This document shows, piece after piece, positions 48,372 through 56,832 of a stretch of DNA of 64,000 bases. This DNA comes from Rhodanobacter thiooxydans (lineage in GTDB: Bacteria > Pseudomonadota > Gammaproteobacteria > Xanthomonadales > Rhodanobacteraceae), in assembly GCF_021545845.1 (NCBI RefSeq), contig NZ_CP088923.1:1798001-1862000 (forward strand), given 5' to 3'. The notes below the pieces were generated by a model that worked only from the letters and a program-made list of their open reading frames with translations, made no database searches and was not told where the DNA came from. A program made the translations under genes and the position numbers. The first letter of the stretch is position 1. Every line of letters starts with the position of its first letter.

Positions 48372-48401
48372 AAAAACCAGGCTGCGTGGGCGTTTTTCCC
48401 A

Positions 48402-49037
48402 TTATTCGACGGTCTTGTGCTTGTAGCGGCACAGGTCGCGGATCGGGCAGTGCGGGCAGTCCGGCTTGCGCGCCTTGCATACGTAGCGGCCGTGCAGGAT
48501 CAGCCAGTGGTGGGCGTCGTGTTTGAACTCTGGCGGCACCACCTTCGCCAGCTTGTCCTCGACCGCGCGCACGTCCTTGCCGGGGGCGAGGCCGGTGCGG
48601 TTGGCGACGCGGAAGATGTGCGTGTCCACCGCGATGGTCGGCTCGCCGAAGGCGGTGTTGAGTATCACGTTGGCGGTCTTGCGACCCACCCCGGGCAGCG
48701 CTTCCAGCGCCTCGCGCGTGTGCGGCACCTCGCCGCCGTGCTGCTCGATCAGCAGCCGGCACAGCGCGATCACGTTCTTCGCCTTGGCGTTGAACAGGCC
48801 GATCGTGCTGATGTACTTCTTCAGCCCCTCCTCGCCCAGCGCGAGGATCGCCTGCGGCGTGTTGGCTACCGGATAGAGTTTCTTCGTGGCCTTGTTCACG
48901 CCCACGTCGGTGGCCTGCGCAGACAGCACCACGGCTACCAGCAACTCGAACGGGGTGGAGTAGGCGAGTTCGGTGGTCGGATGCGGGTTCAGCTCGCGCA
49001 GGCGGGTGAACAGCTCGACCACGTCGGCGCGTTTCAT
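48402..49037 (-). CDS. nth: Endonuclease III (Nth)
   Basis: A bifunctional DNA glycosylase/AP-lyase for oxidised pyrimidines. From ATG 49037 it has 211 residues, the length of E. coli Nth, so the catalytic Lys of LPGVGRKTAN and the Asp of AVDTHIFRV fall at 120 and 138. The 4Fe-4S motif CKARKPDCPHCPIRDLC closes the protein. An ATG two codons upstream is also possible. It is transcribed downstream of rsxB, separated by an inverted repeat. Confidence 0.96.
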   Translation of the reverse strand: MKRADVVELFTRLRELNPHPTTELAYSTPFELLVAVVLSAQATDVGVNKATKKLYPVANTPQAILALGEEGLKKYISTIGLFNAKAKNVIALCRLLIEQHGGEVPHTREALEALPGVGRKTANVILNTAFGEPTIAVDTHIFRVANRTGLAPGKDVRAVEDKLAKVVPPEFKHDAHHWLILHGRYVCKARKPDCPHCPIRDLCRYKHKTVE

Positions 49038-49055
49038 GGGCATGGCGAAACGTCC

Positions 49056-49139
49056 GTCATGCCAGCGCAAGCTGGCATCCAGTGTCTTGCCGCTGCCCCG
49101 GCCTGACAGTCACTGGGTTCCAGCTTGCGCTGGAACGAC
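49056..49139. repeat. GCGCAAGC-centred inverted repeat pair
   Basis: GTCATGCCAGCGCAAGCTGG (49056) with CATCCAGTG continuing, and the inverted arm from CACTGG at 49111 through TTGCGCTGGAACGAC, enclose a short spacer. The design matches the repeat at 60651-60722. Confidence 0.75.
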
Positions 49140-49158
49140 GATGAGCGGCTTCGCGTTT

Positions 49159-49761
49159 TCATGACGATTTGTCCTGCTTCGCACGGGCGCGCGCCAGCGC
49201 GGCCAGCACCGGGTTGCTGGATGCGGCGGTGTCCACCGCTGTCTTGCGCATGGCCAGTTCCGCCTCGCGCTCGGTCGCTTCGCGTGCCAGTCGCGCCTCG
49301 CGGCGCTGGAAATGTCCGCGCGCCGCGTCGGCGTGCGTCTGATCGATCTGTTCCATCGGCATCGGTTCGAGCACGATGCAGTCGACCGGGCAGGCCGGCA
49401 CGCACAGTTCGCAGCCGGTGCAGTCGTCGGCGAGCACGGTGTGCATCAGCTTCGACGCACCCACGATGGCATCGACCGGGCAGGCCTGGGTGCACTTGGT
49501 GCAGCCGATGCAGTCGGCTTCGACGATGCGCGCCAGCATGCGCGGCTTCTCCACGCCGCAGGCGCGGTCCAGCGGCAACATGGGTCGCTCCAGCAGCGCC
49601 GCCAGCTTCGCGATGCCGGCCGTACCGCCGGGCGGGCAGCGGTTGATCGCCGCCTCGCCGCGCGCGATCGCCTCCGCATACGGCCGGCAGCCGTGATAGC
49701 CGCACTGCTCGCATTGCGTCTGCGGCAGCAGGGCGTCGATGCGGTCGGCGAGGTCGGTCAT
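49159..49761 (-). CDS. rsxB: RnfB/RsxB-like iron-sulphur protein
   Basis: A 200-residue electron carrier. The N-terminal domain has [16 protein letters not shown] with a later Cys (NRCPPGG), the RnfB 4Fe-4S domain. Two ferredoxin clusters follow ([16 protein letters not shown] and [16 protein letters not shown]), and the C-terminus is Ala-rich and charged. The N-terminal membrane helix of classical RnfB is missing and no other rnf/rsx gene is near. It may therefore work as a soluble ferredoxin-like carrier, perhaps for the nearby Nth cluster or SoxR; that is conjecture. Confidence 0.88.
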   Translation of the reverse strand: MTDLADRIDALLPQTQCEQCGYHGCRPYAEAIARGEAAINRCPPGGTAGIAKLAALLERPMLPLDRACGVEKPRMLARIVEADCIGCTKCTQACPVDAIVGASKLMHTVLADDCTGCELCVPACPVDCIVLEPMPMEQIDQTHADAARGHFQRREARLAREATEREAELAMRKTAVDTAASSNPVLAALARARAKQDKSS

Positions 49762-49766
49762 GGGAG

Positions 49767-49845
49767 CGGGGAATAGGGAGTAGGGAATAGCAAAGAGCGC
49801 TGTGCGCCAGGCTGGCGGCTTTTTTATTCCCTATTCTCTATTCCC
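49767..49845. repeat. GGGAATAG-type inverted repeat with internal hairpin
   Basis: GGGGAATAGGGAGTAGGGAA at 49767 and the inverted ATTCCCTATTCTCTATTCCC at 49826 flank GCGCCAGGCTGGCGGC followed by six T. The GGGAATA unit resembles the GGGATTC heptamer of the REPINs. The inner hairpin plus T-run would work as a plus-strand terminator, though no plus-strand gene enters it. Confidence 0.6.
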
Positions 49846-49855
49846 TTTTCCTCGC

Positions 49856-51982
49856 CTAACGCACCGTGGCGCCTGGCTTGGCGCCCGGATCGGCGTCGAG
49901 CAGGAACAGGTCGCTGCCGCCGTCACCAGCGGACAGGATCATGCCCTCGGACAGGCCGAAGCGCATCTTGCGCGGGGCGAGGTTGGCGATGAACACCACG
50001 TTGCGGCCGACCAGCTTTCCCGGCTCGGCGTAGGCGGCGCGGATGCCGGAGAAAATCTGCCGGGTGCCCAGTGCGCCGGCATCGAGTTCGAAGCGCAGCA
50101 GCTTGTCCGAGCCGTCCACGAACCCGCAGGCGATGACCTTGCCGATGCGCAGGTCGAGCCTGGCGAAGTCGTCGATGCCGATGGTGTCGGGGGCCGGGAC
50201 TCGGGATGACCCGACATTCGTCGCTTGAGAGCCGGGATTCGGCGCAGCGGGTGCGGTCGGCGTGGCGGTGTCGTTCATGGCTTTTTTCTTTTTCGGGGCG
50301 GCGGGAGCGCCCAGCGAATCCTTCGATGCTTCGATCATCGCTTCGATGCGCTTGGGGTCGATGCGGCCGAGCAGCGGCTCGAAGGTGTTGATGGCGTGGT
50401 TGCGCAGGCCGGCGCGGGCGTCGTCGAAGTCGGCGATCGGCGCGGCCAGGAACCGTTCGGCGGCGGCCACGGTGATCGGCAGGATCGGCTTGAGCATGCC
50501 GGCCAGCAGGCGGAACGCGGTCAGCGCGAACGAGCACACCTGGTGCAGTTCGTCGCGGCGGCTCTCGTCCTTGGCCATCGCCCACGGCGCCTTGGCGGCG
50601 ATGTGGCCGTTGACCAGGTCGGCCATCAGCACGAAGCGGCGGGTGACCTCGGCGAAGTCGCCGCTGTCGTACAGCGCGGCGATGCCGTCGTAGTGTTCCA
50701 GCAGGGTGTTCCACAGCGCGGTTTCCTCTGCGCCGAACTGCGGCGCCAGGCGGCCGTCGAAGAACTTGTGCACGAAGCCGGCGGTGCGGCTGGCGATGTT
50801 CACCCACTTGCCGACCAGGTGCGAGTTGACGCGCTCCTCGAACGCCTTGAGGTCGAGGTCCACGTCGACCGGCGCGTCGCTGAGCATGCTGGCGAAGTAG
50901 TAGCGCAGGAATCCCGGATGCAGGCCGGCGTCCAGGTAAGTGCGCGCCTGGATGAAGGTGCCGCGCGACTTGGACATCTTCGCGCCGTTCACCGTCAGGT
51001 AGCCGTTGACGTGCAGCGCGGTGGGCACGCGCATCTGCGCGCCGTGCAGCATGGCCGGCCAGAACAGTCCGTGGAAATTGATGATGTCCTTGCCGATGAA
51101 GTGGTGCATCTCGGCCGTGCTGCCGGGGGCGAGGAAGTCGTCGAACTTGAGGCGGGCGGTGCGGTCGCACAGCGCCTTGAAGCTGGCCAGGTAGCCTACC
51201 GGCGCGTCCAGCCACACGTAGAAGAACTTGCCCGGCGCGTCGGGGATCGGGAAGCCGAAATAGGGGGCGTCGCGCGAGATGTCCCAGTCCCGCAGGCCGC
51301 CGTCCAGCCATTCGCGAAGCTTCGCCGCGACGCCGCTGTTCGCCACCGGTTTGCCGTGGGTGAGCCTGCCGGCGAACCAGTCGCGCAGCAGTCCCTCGAA
51401 CTTGCCCAGTTCGAAGAAGTAATGCTCCGAGTCCTTCAGCACCGGCGCAGCGCCAGATACCACCGAGTACGGATTGATCAGGTCGGTGGGCGCGTAGGTG
51501 GCGCCGCAGTGCTCGCAGTTGTCGCCGTACTGGTCGGGCGTACCGCAGTTGGGGCACACGCCCTTGATGTAGCGGTCCGGCAGGAACATCTGCTTGTCGG
51601 GGTCGAACAGCTGCTGGATGTTGCGCTTGGCGATGTAGCCGCCGTCACGCAACCGCGTGTAGATCAGCGTCGACAGCTCGCGGTTCTCGTCCGAATGGGT
51701 GCTGTGGTACTGGTCGAAGGCCACGCCGAACGCGGCGAAGTCGGCCTCGTGGCCCTCGCGGATGCCGGCGATGAAGGCCTCCGGCGTCATGCCGGCCTTC
51801 TCCGCGGCCAGCATGATCGGCGTGCCGTGCGCATCGTCGGCGCACACGTAGACCACCTTGTTGCCGCTCATCCGCTGCGCGCGTACCCAGATGTCGGCCT
51901 GGATGTAGCCCAGCAGGTGGCCCATGTGCAGCGGGCCGTTGGCGTAGGGAAGGGCGTTGGTGACGAGCAGGCGGCGACTCAT
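49856..51982 (-). CDS. metG: Methionyl-tRNA synthetase MetG
   Basis: Charges tRNA-Met with methionine. The 708-residue protein has TNALPYANGPLHMGHLLGYI (HIGH-type motif HMGH), a zinc-knuckle with CPNCGTPDQYGDNCEHC, KMSKSRGTF (KMSKS), an alpha-helical anticodon domain, and a C-terminal tRNA-binding domain (FARLDLRIGKVIACGFVDGS). The linker before the last domain contains a stretch encoded by repeat-like DNA. ATG 51982 gives the conserved start MSRRLLVTNALPY. Confidence 0.97.
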   Translation of the reverse strand: MSRRLLVTNALPYANGPLHMGHLLGYIQADIWVRAQRMSGNKVVYVCADDAHGTPIMLAAEKAGMTPEAFIAGIREGHEADFAAFGVAFDQYHSTHSDENRELSTLIYTRLRDGGYIAKRNIQQLFDPDKQMFLPDRYIKGVCPNCGTPDQYGDNCEHCGATYAPTDLINPYSVVSGAAPVLKDSEHYFFELGKFEGLLRDWFAGRLTHGKPVANSGVAAKLREWLDGGLRDWDISRDAPYFGFPIPDAPGKFFYVWLDAPVGYLASFKALCDRTARLKFDDFLAPGSTAEMHHFIGKDIINFHGLFWPAMLHGAQMRVPTALHVNGYLTVNGAKMSKSRGTFIQARTYLDAGLHPGFLRYYFASMLSDAPVDVDLDLKAFEERVNSHLVGKWVNIASRTAGFVHKFFDGRLAPQFGAEETALWNTLLEHYDGIAALYDSGDFAEVTRRFVLMADLVNGHIAAKAPWAMAKDESRRDELHQVCSFALTAFRLLAGMLKPILPITVAAAERFLAAPIADFDDARAGLRNHAINTFEPLLGRIDPKRIEAMIEASKDSLGAPAAPKKKKAMNDTATPTAPAAPNPGSQATNVGSSRVPAPDTIGIDDFARLDLRIGKVIACGFVDGSDKLLRFELDAGALGTRQIFSGIRAAYAEPGKLVGRNVVFIANLAPRKMRFGLSEGMILSAGDGGSDLFLLDADPGAKPGATVR
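50187..50240. repeat. Repeat-like segment within the metG linker
   Basis: GGGACTCGGGATGACCCGAC and GAGAGCCGGGATTCGG resemble the GGGATTCG heptamer family found in the REPIN loops. They remain in the metG reading frame, encoding part of a linker rich in Pro, Ser and Asn. Extent is approximate. Confidence 0.5.
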
Positions 51983-52109
51983 GGCGGCATTCGGTCGAAA
52001 TGACTGCGGATTATGCCACGCCGCCGCCGCGGCATGGCCGGCACGCTTGGCAGGGCAAGGTTTCGGCGATCCGGGCCGACCGCCCGGACGGGCGGAACGG
52101 ACGTGCGTG

Positions 52110-52150
52110 GATTGCACGTTCATGCGTGTTTGTGTACGTTCATGCGTATT
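52110..52150 (+). promoter_or_regulatory. Direct repeat upstream of the MFS-HAD-DeoR operon
   Basis: ACGTTCATGCGT occurs at 52117-52128 and again at 52137-52148, 20 bp apart centre to centre, i.e. on the same face of the helix. It is a candidate operator for the DeoR-type regulator encoded in the operon. Confidence 0.5.
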
Positions 52151-52169
52151 GAATCGCAGGGCCACGAGC

Positions 52170-53336
52170 GTGCAGTACAGCGACAGTTCCACGGCGGCGG
52201 GTGCGCGCAGCAGATTGGCCCCGGCCATCCTTGCGACCCGCCTGATCTTCCTGATCTCCGGCATCGGCATGGCCGCGTGGGCACCGATGGTGCCGTACGC
52301 GAAGGCGCGGCTGGGCCTGGACGAGGCCCAGCTCGGCTTGTTGTTACTGGCTTTCGGCGGCGGCTCGATGGCCTCGATGCCGCTGGTCGGCTGGCTCACC
52401 CACCGCTTCGGCAGCCGCCGCGTGATCGGCGTCGGCGGCTTGCTGCTGTGCCTGGCGCTGCCGCTGCTGGCGACGGCACCCGGCGTGGCCAGCCTGGCGT
52501 TCGGACTGGCGTACTTCGGTGCCGCGCTGGGCGCGGTGGACGTGGCGATGAACGCGCATGCGGTGGAAGTGGAGCGCCGTGACGGCCGCCCGCTGATGTC
52601 GGGTTTCCACGGCCTGTTCAGCATCGGCGGCCTGGGCGGGGCGGCCGGCATGAGCCTGCTGCTCGCGCTGGGCCTGCCGCTCGCCATGGCGGCCGTCGCC
52701 ATCTCCCTGCTGCTGGCCATCGTGGTGGCGAGCCAATGGCCCCGTCTGCTCGACGGAGCTGGCGAAACCGCCGGGCGCGCGGCAGCACTCGGCATGTCGC
52801 GCGGCGTCGTGCTGCTGCTGGGCCTGCTGTGCTTCGTCAGCTTCTTCGCCGAGGGCGCGATGCTGGACTGGAGCGCGGTGTTCCTGCGCGAGTTCCGCGG
52901 TTTCCCGGCGGCGTCGGCGGGCATCGGCTATGCCGCCTTCTCGGTGGCGATGGCGCTGGGCCGGCTCAGCGGCGATCGTGTCGTTGCGCGCTACGGCCCG
53001 GTGTGGACGGTGCGCATCGGCGCCTGCATCGCGGCGGCGGGTTTCCTGCTGGCGTCGACGCTGGCGTGGCCGGGTGCGGCGCTGCTCGGCTTCGTACTGG
53101 TGGGGCTGGGCGCGGCCAACATCGTGCCGGTGATGTTCGGTGCGGCCGGGCGCTTGCCCGGCACCTCGCCGGGCGTGGCCATCGCCACGGTGACCACGCT
53201 GGGTTATGCCGGCCTGCTCAGCGGCCCGGCGCTGATCGGTTTCCTCGCCCAGGCCAGCTCGCTCGCAGTGGCGCTGGCGGCGGTGGCCGGCCTGCTGCTG
53301 CTGACCGCCGCTTCGGCAAGGCTGGTGCGGCCATGA
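52170..53336 (+). CDS. MFS transporter
   Basis: A 388-residue major facilitator with about 12 transmembrane helices. It shows the MFS loop 2-3 motif GWLTHRFGSRRVIG and a first helix LIFLISGIGMAAWAPMVPYA of the YbjJ-like group. Substrate is unknown; neighbours suggest a phosphorylated or sugar-like compound. The GTG at 52170 is chosen because upstream ATG codons fall in the direct-repeat operator region, but the ATG at 52122 remains possible. The stop overlaps the HAD gene start. Confidence 0.85.
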   Translation: MQYSDSSTAAGARSRLAPAILATRLIFLISGIGMAAWAPMVPYAKARLGLDEAQLGLLLLAFGGGSMASMPLVGWLTHRFGSRRVIGVGGLLLCLALPLLATAPGVASLAFGLAYFGAALGAVDVAMNAHAVEVERRDGRPLMSGFHGLFSIGGLGGAAGMSLLLALGLPLAMAAVAISLLLAIVVASQWPRLLDGAGETAGRAAALGMSRGVVLLLGLLCFVSFFAEGAMLDWSAVFLREFRGFPAASAGIGYAAFSVAMALGRLSGDRVVARYGPVWTVRIGACIAAAGFLLASTLAWPGAALLGFVLVGLGAANIVPVMFGAAGRLPGTSPGVAIATVTTLGYAGLLSGPALIGFLAQASSLAVALAAVAGLLLLTAASARLVRP

Positions 53337-53962
53337 GTGCGCCGCGCTTCGACACCGTGGTGTTCGACTTCGGCGGCGTGCTGCTGGACTGGAACCCGCG
53401 CCATCTGTATCGCCGGTTGTTCGATGACGAGGCGGCGATGGAGCGCTTCCTGGCCGAGGTGTGCACCGCGCACTGGAACGAGCAGCAGGATGCGGGACGC
53501 CCCTGGCGCGAGGCCATCGACGGGCTCAGCGCGCAGCATCCGCAGCATGCCGAACTGATCGCCGCCTACCGCGAGCGCTGGGACGAGATGCTGCGTGGGC
53601 CGATCGAGGGCAGCGTGGCCATCCTCGGCGAGTTGCGCGCACGCGGCGTGCCGCTGTACGCGCTGACCAACTGGTCACAGGAAACCTTTCCGCTGGCGCG
53701 GCAACGCTACGGCTTCATGGACGCGTTCCGCGGCATCGTGGTGTCGGGCGAGGAGCGCTTGATCAAGCCCGACCCGGCGATTTTCCACGTGCTGTTGTCG
53801 CGCCATGGGCTGGATGCCGCGCGCACGGTGTACATCGACGACGCGCCGCGCAATGTCGAGGCTGCGGCGCGGCTGGGCATGCACGCGCTGCACTTCCGCG
53901 ATCCAGCCACCTTGCGCGCGGAGCTGTGCCGTGCGGGCCTGCTGGAGGCGGCGCATGGCTAA
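53333..53962 (+). CDS. HAD-family hydrolase
   Basis: A 209-residue haloacid-dehalogenase-type phosphatase. Motif I is VVFDFGGVLLDWN; note that it keeps the first Asp while Gly replaces the second catalytic Asp, as in the YihX/epoxide-hydrolase-N subgroup. Motif II is in YALTNWS, motif III in LIKPDPAIF and motif IV in VYIDDAPRNVEAA. YihX-type members dephosphorylate sugar phosphates such as alpha-glucose-1-phosphate. It overlaps both neighbours and is part of an MFS-HAD-DeoR operon. Confidence 0.9.
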   Translation: MSAPRFDTVVFDFGGVLLDWNPRHLYRRLFDDEAAMERFLAEVCTAHWNEQQDAGRPWREAIDGLSAQHPQHAELIAAYRERWDEMLRGPIEGSVAILGELRARGVPLYALTNWSQETFPLARQRYGFMDAFRGIVVSGEERLIKPDPAIFHVLLSRHGLDAARTVYIDDAPRNVEAAARLGMHALHFRDPATLRAELCRAGLLEAAHG

Positions 53963-54752
53963 GCCGACGCGGCCCGGCGAATTGCTGCCGCAGGAGCGCC
54001 AGCGCGAGATCCTGCAGCGCCTGCGCAGCCGCGGACGGGTGGTGGCGGCAGAACTGGCGGCGGAGTTGGCGGCGTCGGAGGATTCGATCCGCCGCGACCT
54101 GCGCGAGCTGGCCGCGCAGGGCTTGTGCAAGCGCGTCTACGGCGGCGCGCTGCCGCTCTCGGCCGCCGTCGCACCGTTGAAACAGCGGCGCGGCGAGCAG
54201 GTCGGCCGCAAGCTGGCGCTGGCGCGCAAGGCGGTGAGCCTGGTGCGCCCGGGACAGGTGCTGCTGATCGACGCCGGCTCCACCAACGCCGCGATCGCCG
54301 CGACCCTGCCCGAGCGGTTGGGCCTCACCGTGGTCACCAATGCGCCGGACATCGCGCTGGCGCTGATCGAGCGCGAAGGTTTCGAGATCCTGCTGCTGGG
54401 CGGTCGCATCGACCCGCGGATCGGCGGTGCGGTGGGTGCGCAGACCCTGCAGGAGCTGCAGCGCGTGCGCGCCGACCTGTGTTTCCCCGGCGCCTGCGCC
54501 ATCGACGCGGGCACTGGCCTGTGGGGCTTCGATAGCGAGGAGTCGCTGCTGAAGCGGGCGATGGTCGAGGCCAGCGGCGAGACCGTGGTGGTGGCCACCA
54601 GCGACAAACTGGGTACGCTGGCCACGCACCGCATCGCACGCATCGAGGAGGTGCAGCATCTGGTGCTCGAGCATGCCGTAGGGCGCCAGGCACGCGCCGC
54701 GTTCAGCGCCCGCGGCGTCAGCGTGCACCGGGCCGAACCGACGGCCGACTGA
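53955..54752 (+). CDS. DeoR/GlpR-family transcriptional regulator
   Basis: A 265-residue repressor. The N-terminal helix-turn-helix reads ERQREILQRLRSRGRVVAAE with SEDSIRRDLRELAAQGLCKR. The C-terminal sugar-phosphate sensor domain carries IDAGSTNAAIAATLP and a conserved WGFDSEESLLKRAM region. It overlaps the HAD gene by 8 bp. It probably controls this operon in response to a phosphosugar. Confidence 0.92.
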   Translation: MAKPTRPGELLPQERQREILQRLRSRGRVVAAELAAELAASEDSIRRDLRELAAQGLCKRVYGGALPLSAAVAPLKQRRGEQVGRKLALARKAVSLVRPGQVLLIDAGSTNAAIAATLPERLGLTVVTNAPDIALALIEREGFEILLLGGRIDPRIGGAVGAQTLQELQRVRADLCFPGACAIDAGTGLWGFDSEESLLKRAMVEASGETVVVATSDKLGTLATHRIARIEEVQHLVLEHAVGRQARAAFSARGVSVHRAEPTAD

Positions 54753-54769
54753 GCGGCCGCACGTGAAAA

Positions 54770-54798
54770 CGCCCCGCACCGACGGGCGGTGCGGGGCG
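54770..54798. terminator. Bidirectional hairpin between convergent genes
   Basis: CGCCCCGCACC and GGTGCGGGGCG form a perfect 11-bp stem with a GACGGGC loop. It lies between the deoR-type gene and the convergent DUF2147 gene; AAAA precedes it, giving a T-run for the minus-strand transcript. Confidence 0.75.
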
Positions 54799-54821
54799 TC
54801 GGGTCAGGCGTGGAGGTGGGG

Positions 54822-55286
54822 TCAGTCCTGGCGTTCCCAGATCTGCGAGCGGCCGAGCAGGGCGAAGCCGATGTAGCCATGCACGTCGAGCTTGCTGCCG
54901 CCGTCCACCAGCTTGAGCTTCACCTTGTAGACCTTGCCGTTCTTCGGATCGAGGATCTTGCCGCCACTCCATTCGTCGCCATCCTGGCTGACGCCCCACA
55001 TGAAGGTCATGCCGACGATCGGCTGGTTCTTGCGCTCGCCGTCGCACTTGGCGCAGACCGGATGCTCGCCGTCGCGCGCCACGTCCTCGGGCGTGCGGTT
55101 CAACAACTGCATGATCTTCGCCTGGTACTCGCCGTTGTGCTCGGTGATCTCGACGATCGACTTCGGCTGGTGGGTGCTGTCGTCGATGGTCTTCCAGGTG
55201 CCGACCGGGGTGTCGTTGGCGGCCAGCGCTGCGCCGGCAGCCAGCAGCAGGCCGGCGGCGAAGGTGAGACGAACTGCTTGCTTCAT
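54822..55286 (-). CDS. DUF2147 family exported protein
   Basis: A 154-residue periplasmic protein with a clear signal peptide (LTFAAGLLLAAGAALAAND) and the DUF2147 core (PVGTWKTIDDSTHQPKSIVE; WSGGKILDPKNGKVYKVKLK; ALLGRSQIWER). Two cysteines (PVCAKCDG) could form a disulphide or metal site. The family is a small lipocalin-like beta-barrel of unknown function. Confidence 0.9.
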   Translation of the reverse strand: MKQAVRLTFAAGLLLAAGAALAANDTPVGTWKTIDDSTHQPKSIVEITEHNGEYQAKIMQLLNRTPEDVARDGEHPVCAKCDGERKNQPIVGMTFMWGVSQDGDEWSGGKILDPKNGKVYKVKLKLVDGGSKLDVHGYIGFALLGRSQIWERQD

Positions 55287-55370
55287 GGGTGCTCCTCCGT
55301 ACGAAAGCGTATGGGGTGAGGCTGGCGGGCTGGCGCGGCGGCGTCAAGCTGCATTGCGCCAAGCCCGTCG

Positions 55371-55412
55371 CTGACCTGGATCAGCGGGGCCGCAGCGGCG
55401 GGCTGGCATAAT
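55371..55412 (+). promoter_or_regulatory. Possible FNR/ANR-type box and -10 element before mrp
   Basis: CTGACCTGGATCAG (55371-55384) is a symmetrical, weaker match to the FNR consensus. CATAAT at 55407-55412 would set transcription start near 55419, so the box centre is again near -41. Confidence 0.4.
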
Positions 55413-55443
55413 GTCAGTCCCGCAAACGCCCCGATACCGAACC

Positions 55444-56538
55444 ATGACCCAGGCCAACGAAGCCCTGGTCCGCCAGATCCTTGGCGGCCTCATCGACACC
55501 CATACCGGCGCGCCGCTGGCCGAGGCGCTGCGTGCGGTCGGTGTGGACGGGACGAAGGTGTCAGTGGACCTGCAACTGGGCTACCCGGCCGCCGGCGCCG
55601 TCGACGCCCTCGCCGCGCGCGTGCGCCAGGCGCTGGAAGCCGATCCGACGATCGACGCGGCCGTCGTGTCGATCACCAGCCGCATCCACGTGCACAAGGT
55701 GCAGGGCACGCTGGGGCCGCTGCCGAACGTGAAGAACATCATCGTGGTGGCCTCAGGCAAGGGCGGCGTGGGCAAGTCCACGGTGTCGGCGAACCTGGCG
55801 CTGGCGCTGCAGGCCGAAGGCGCGAAGGTCGGTGTGATGGATGCGGACATCTACGGCCCCAGCCAGCCGACCATGCTCGGCGTGCACGGCAAGCCGGCTT
55901 CGCCGGACGGCAAGAGCATCATCCCGATGCAGGCGCACGGCATGCCGGTGATGTCGATCGGCTTCCTGGTGGAAGAAGACACGCCGATGATCTGGCGCGG
56001 CCCGATGGTCACCCAGGCGATGATGCAGCTGCTCACCGACACGCGCTGGGAGCAGCTCGACTACCTGATCGTCGACCTGCCGCCGGGCACCGGCGACATC
56101 CAGCTCACGCTGTCGCAGAAGGTGCCGGTGGCCGGCGCGGTGATCGTTACCACGCCGCAGGACATCGCCCTGCTGGATGCGCGCAAGGCGCTCAAGATGT
56201 TCGAGAAGGTCGAGGTGCCGGTGCTCGGCGTGGTGGAGAACATGGCCACCCACGTCTGCTCCAACTGCGGCCATGAGGAGAACATCTTCGGCGAGGGCGG
56301 CGGCGAGCGCATGGCCACGCAGTACGGCGCGGCCTATCTCGGCTCGCTGCCGCTGGACATCCGCATCCGCGAGCAGACCGACGGCGGCAACCCCACGGTG
56401 GCGGCGATCCCCGACTCCGACCTCGCCATGCGTTATCGCGAGATCGCCCGCAACGTGGCCGGCCGGCTGTCGCGGCAGCCGCGCAACAAGTCGCTGGGGC
56501 TGGGCAAGATCGTGGTGCAGGGCGTGCCGGCGGCGTGA
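55444..56538 (+). CDS. mrp: Mrp/ApbC-type iron-sulphur cluster carrier ATPase
   Basis: A 364-residue P-loop ATPase that carries Fe-S clusters to target proteins. The N-terminal MIP18-like domain (about 1-90) is followed by the deviant Walker A ASGKGGVGKSTVSANLALAL, DADIYGPSQPTMLG, LPPGTGDIQLTL and the cluster-binding CxxC in HVCSNCGHEE. ATG 55444 removes an 11-residue extension. The stop overlaps a GTG opening a short remnant frame. Confidence 0.95.
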   Translation: MTQANEALVRQILGGLIDTHTGAPLAEALRAVGVDGTKVSVDLQLGYPAAGAVDALAARVRQALEADPTIDAAVVSITSRIHVHKVQGTLGPLPNVKNIIVVASGKGGVGKSTVSANLALALQAEGAKVGVMDADIYGPSQPTMLGVHGKPASPDGKSIIPMQAHGMPVMSIGFLVEEDTPMIWRGPMVTQAMMQLLTDTRWEQLDYLIVDLPPGTGDIQLTLSQKVPVAGAVIVTTPQDIALLDARKALKMFEKVEVPVLGVVENMATHVCSNCGHEENIFGEGGGERMATQYGAAYLGSLPLDIRIREQTDGGNPTVAAIPDSDLAMRYREIARNVAGRLSRQPRNKSLGLGKIVVQGVPAA

Positions 56539-56642
56539 CGGTGACGGCACGGCGCGTGCTGTGCCTGTGCAGCAGCCTGCGCCGCGTGTCGTCCAACCGC
56601 GCGGCGCTGGACATCCTGACCGACCTTCCATCCCGCCCGTAG
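56535..56642 (+). pseudogene. N-terminal remnant of an NADPH-dependent FMN reductase
   Basis: Starting at a GTG that overlaps the mrp stop, 35 codons read RRVLCLCSSLRRVSSNRAAL, the flavin-phosphate loop typical of NADPH-dependent FMN reductases. The frame ends at TAG inside the GTAG head of the adjacent REPIN. No continuation is seen beyond the element, so the rest of the gene has been lost. Confidence 0.65.
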
Positions 56643-56727
56643 GAGCCCGCTGGCGGGCGATAGCTTTTGCGAATCCCGAATCCCAAATCCCGGCTTTCAA
56701 AGCTATCGCCTGCCAGCGGGCTCCTAC
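56639..56727. repeat. REPIN with GTAG arms and three heptamers
   Basis: Left arm GTAGGAGCCCGCTGGCGGGC (56639) and inverted right arm ending GCGGGCTCCTAC (56727) match the element at 39012-39111. The loop has two GAATCCC units and a variant AAATCCC (56671-56691). Confidence 0.87.
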
Positions 56728-56832
56728 GGAGCGATGGCGAACCGGTCGGCTGGCGTGGGGGCGTCCCGACCATGTATTTTTACCGCTTTGCGCCCGGTTG
56801 ACTCGGGCTGCCCGCAATCGACCGGAGACCGT

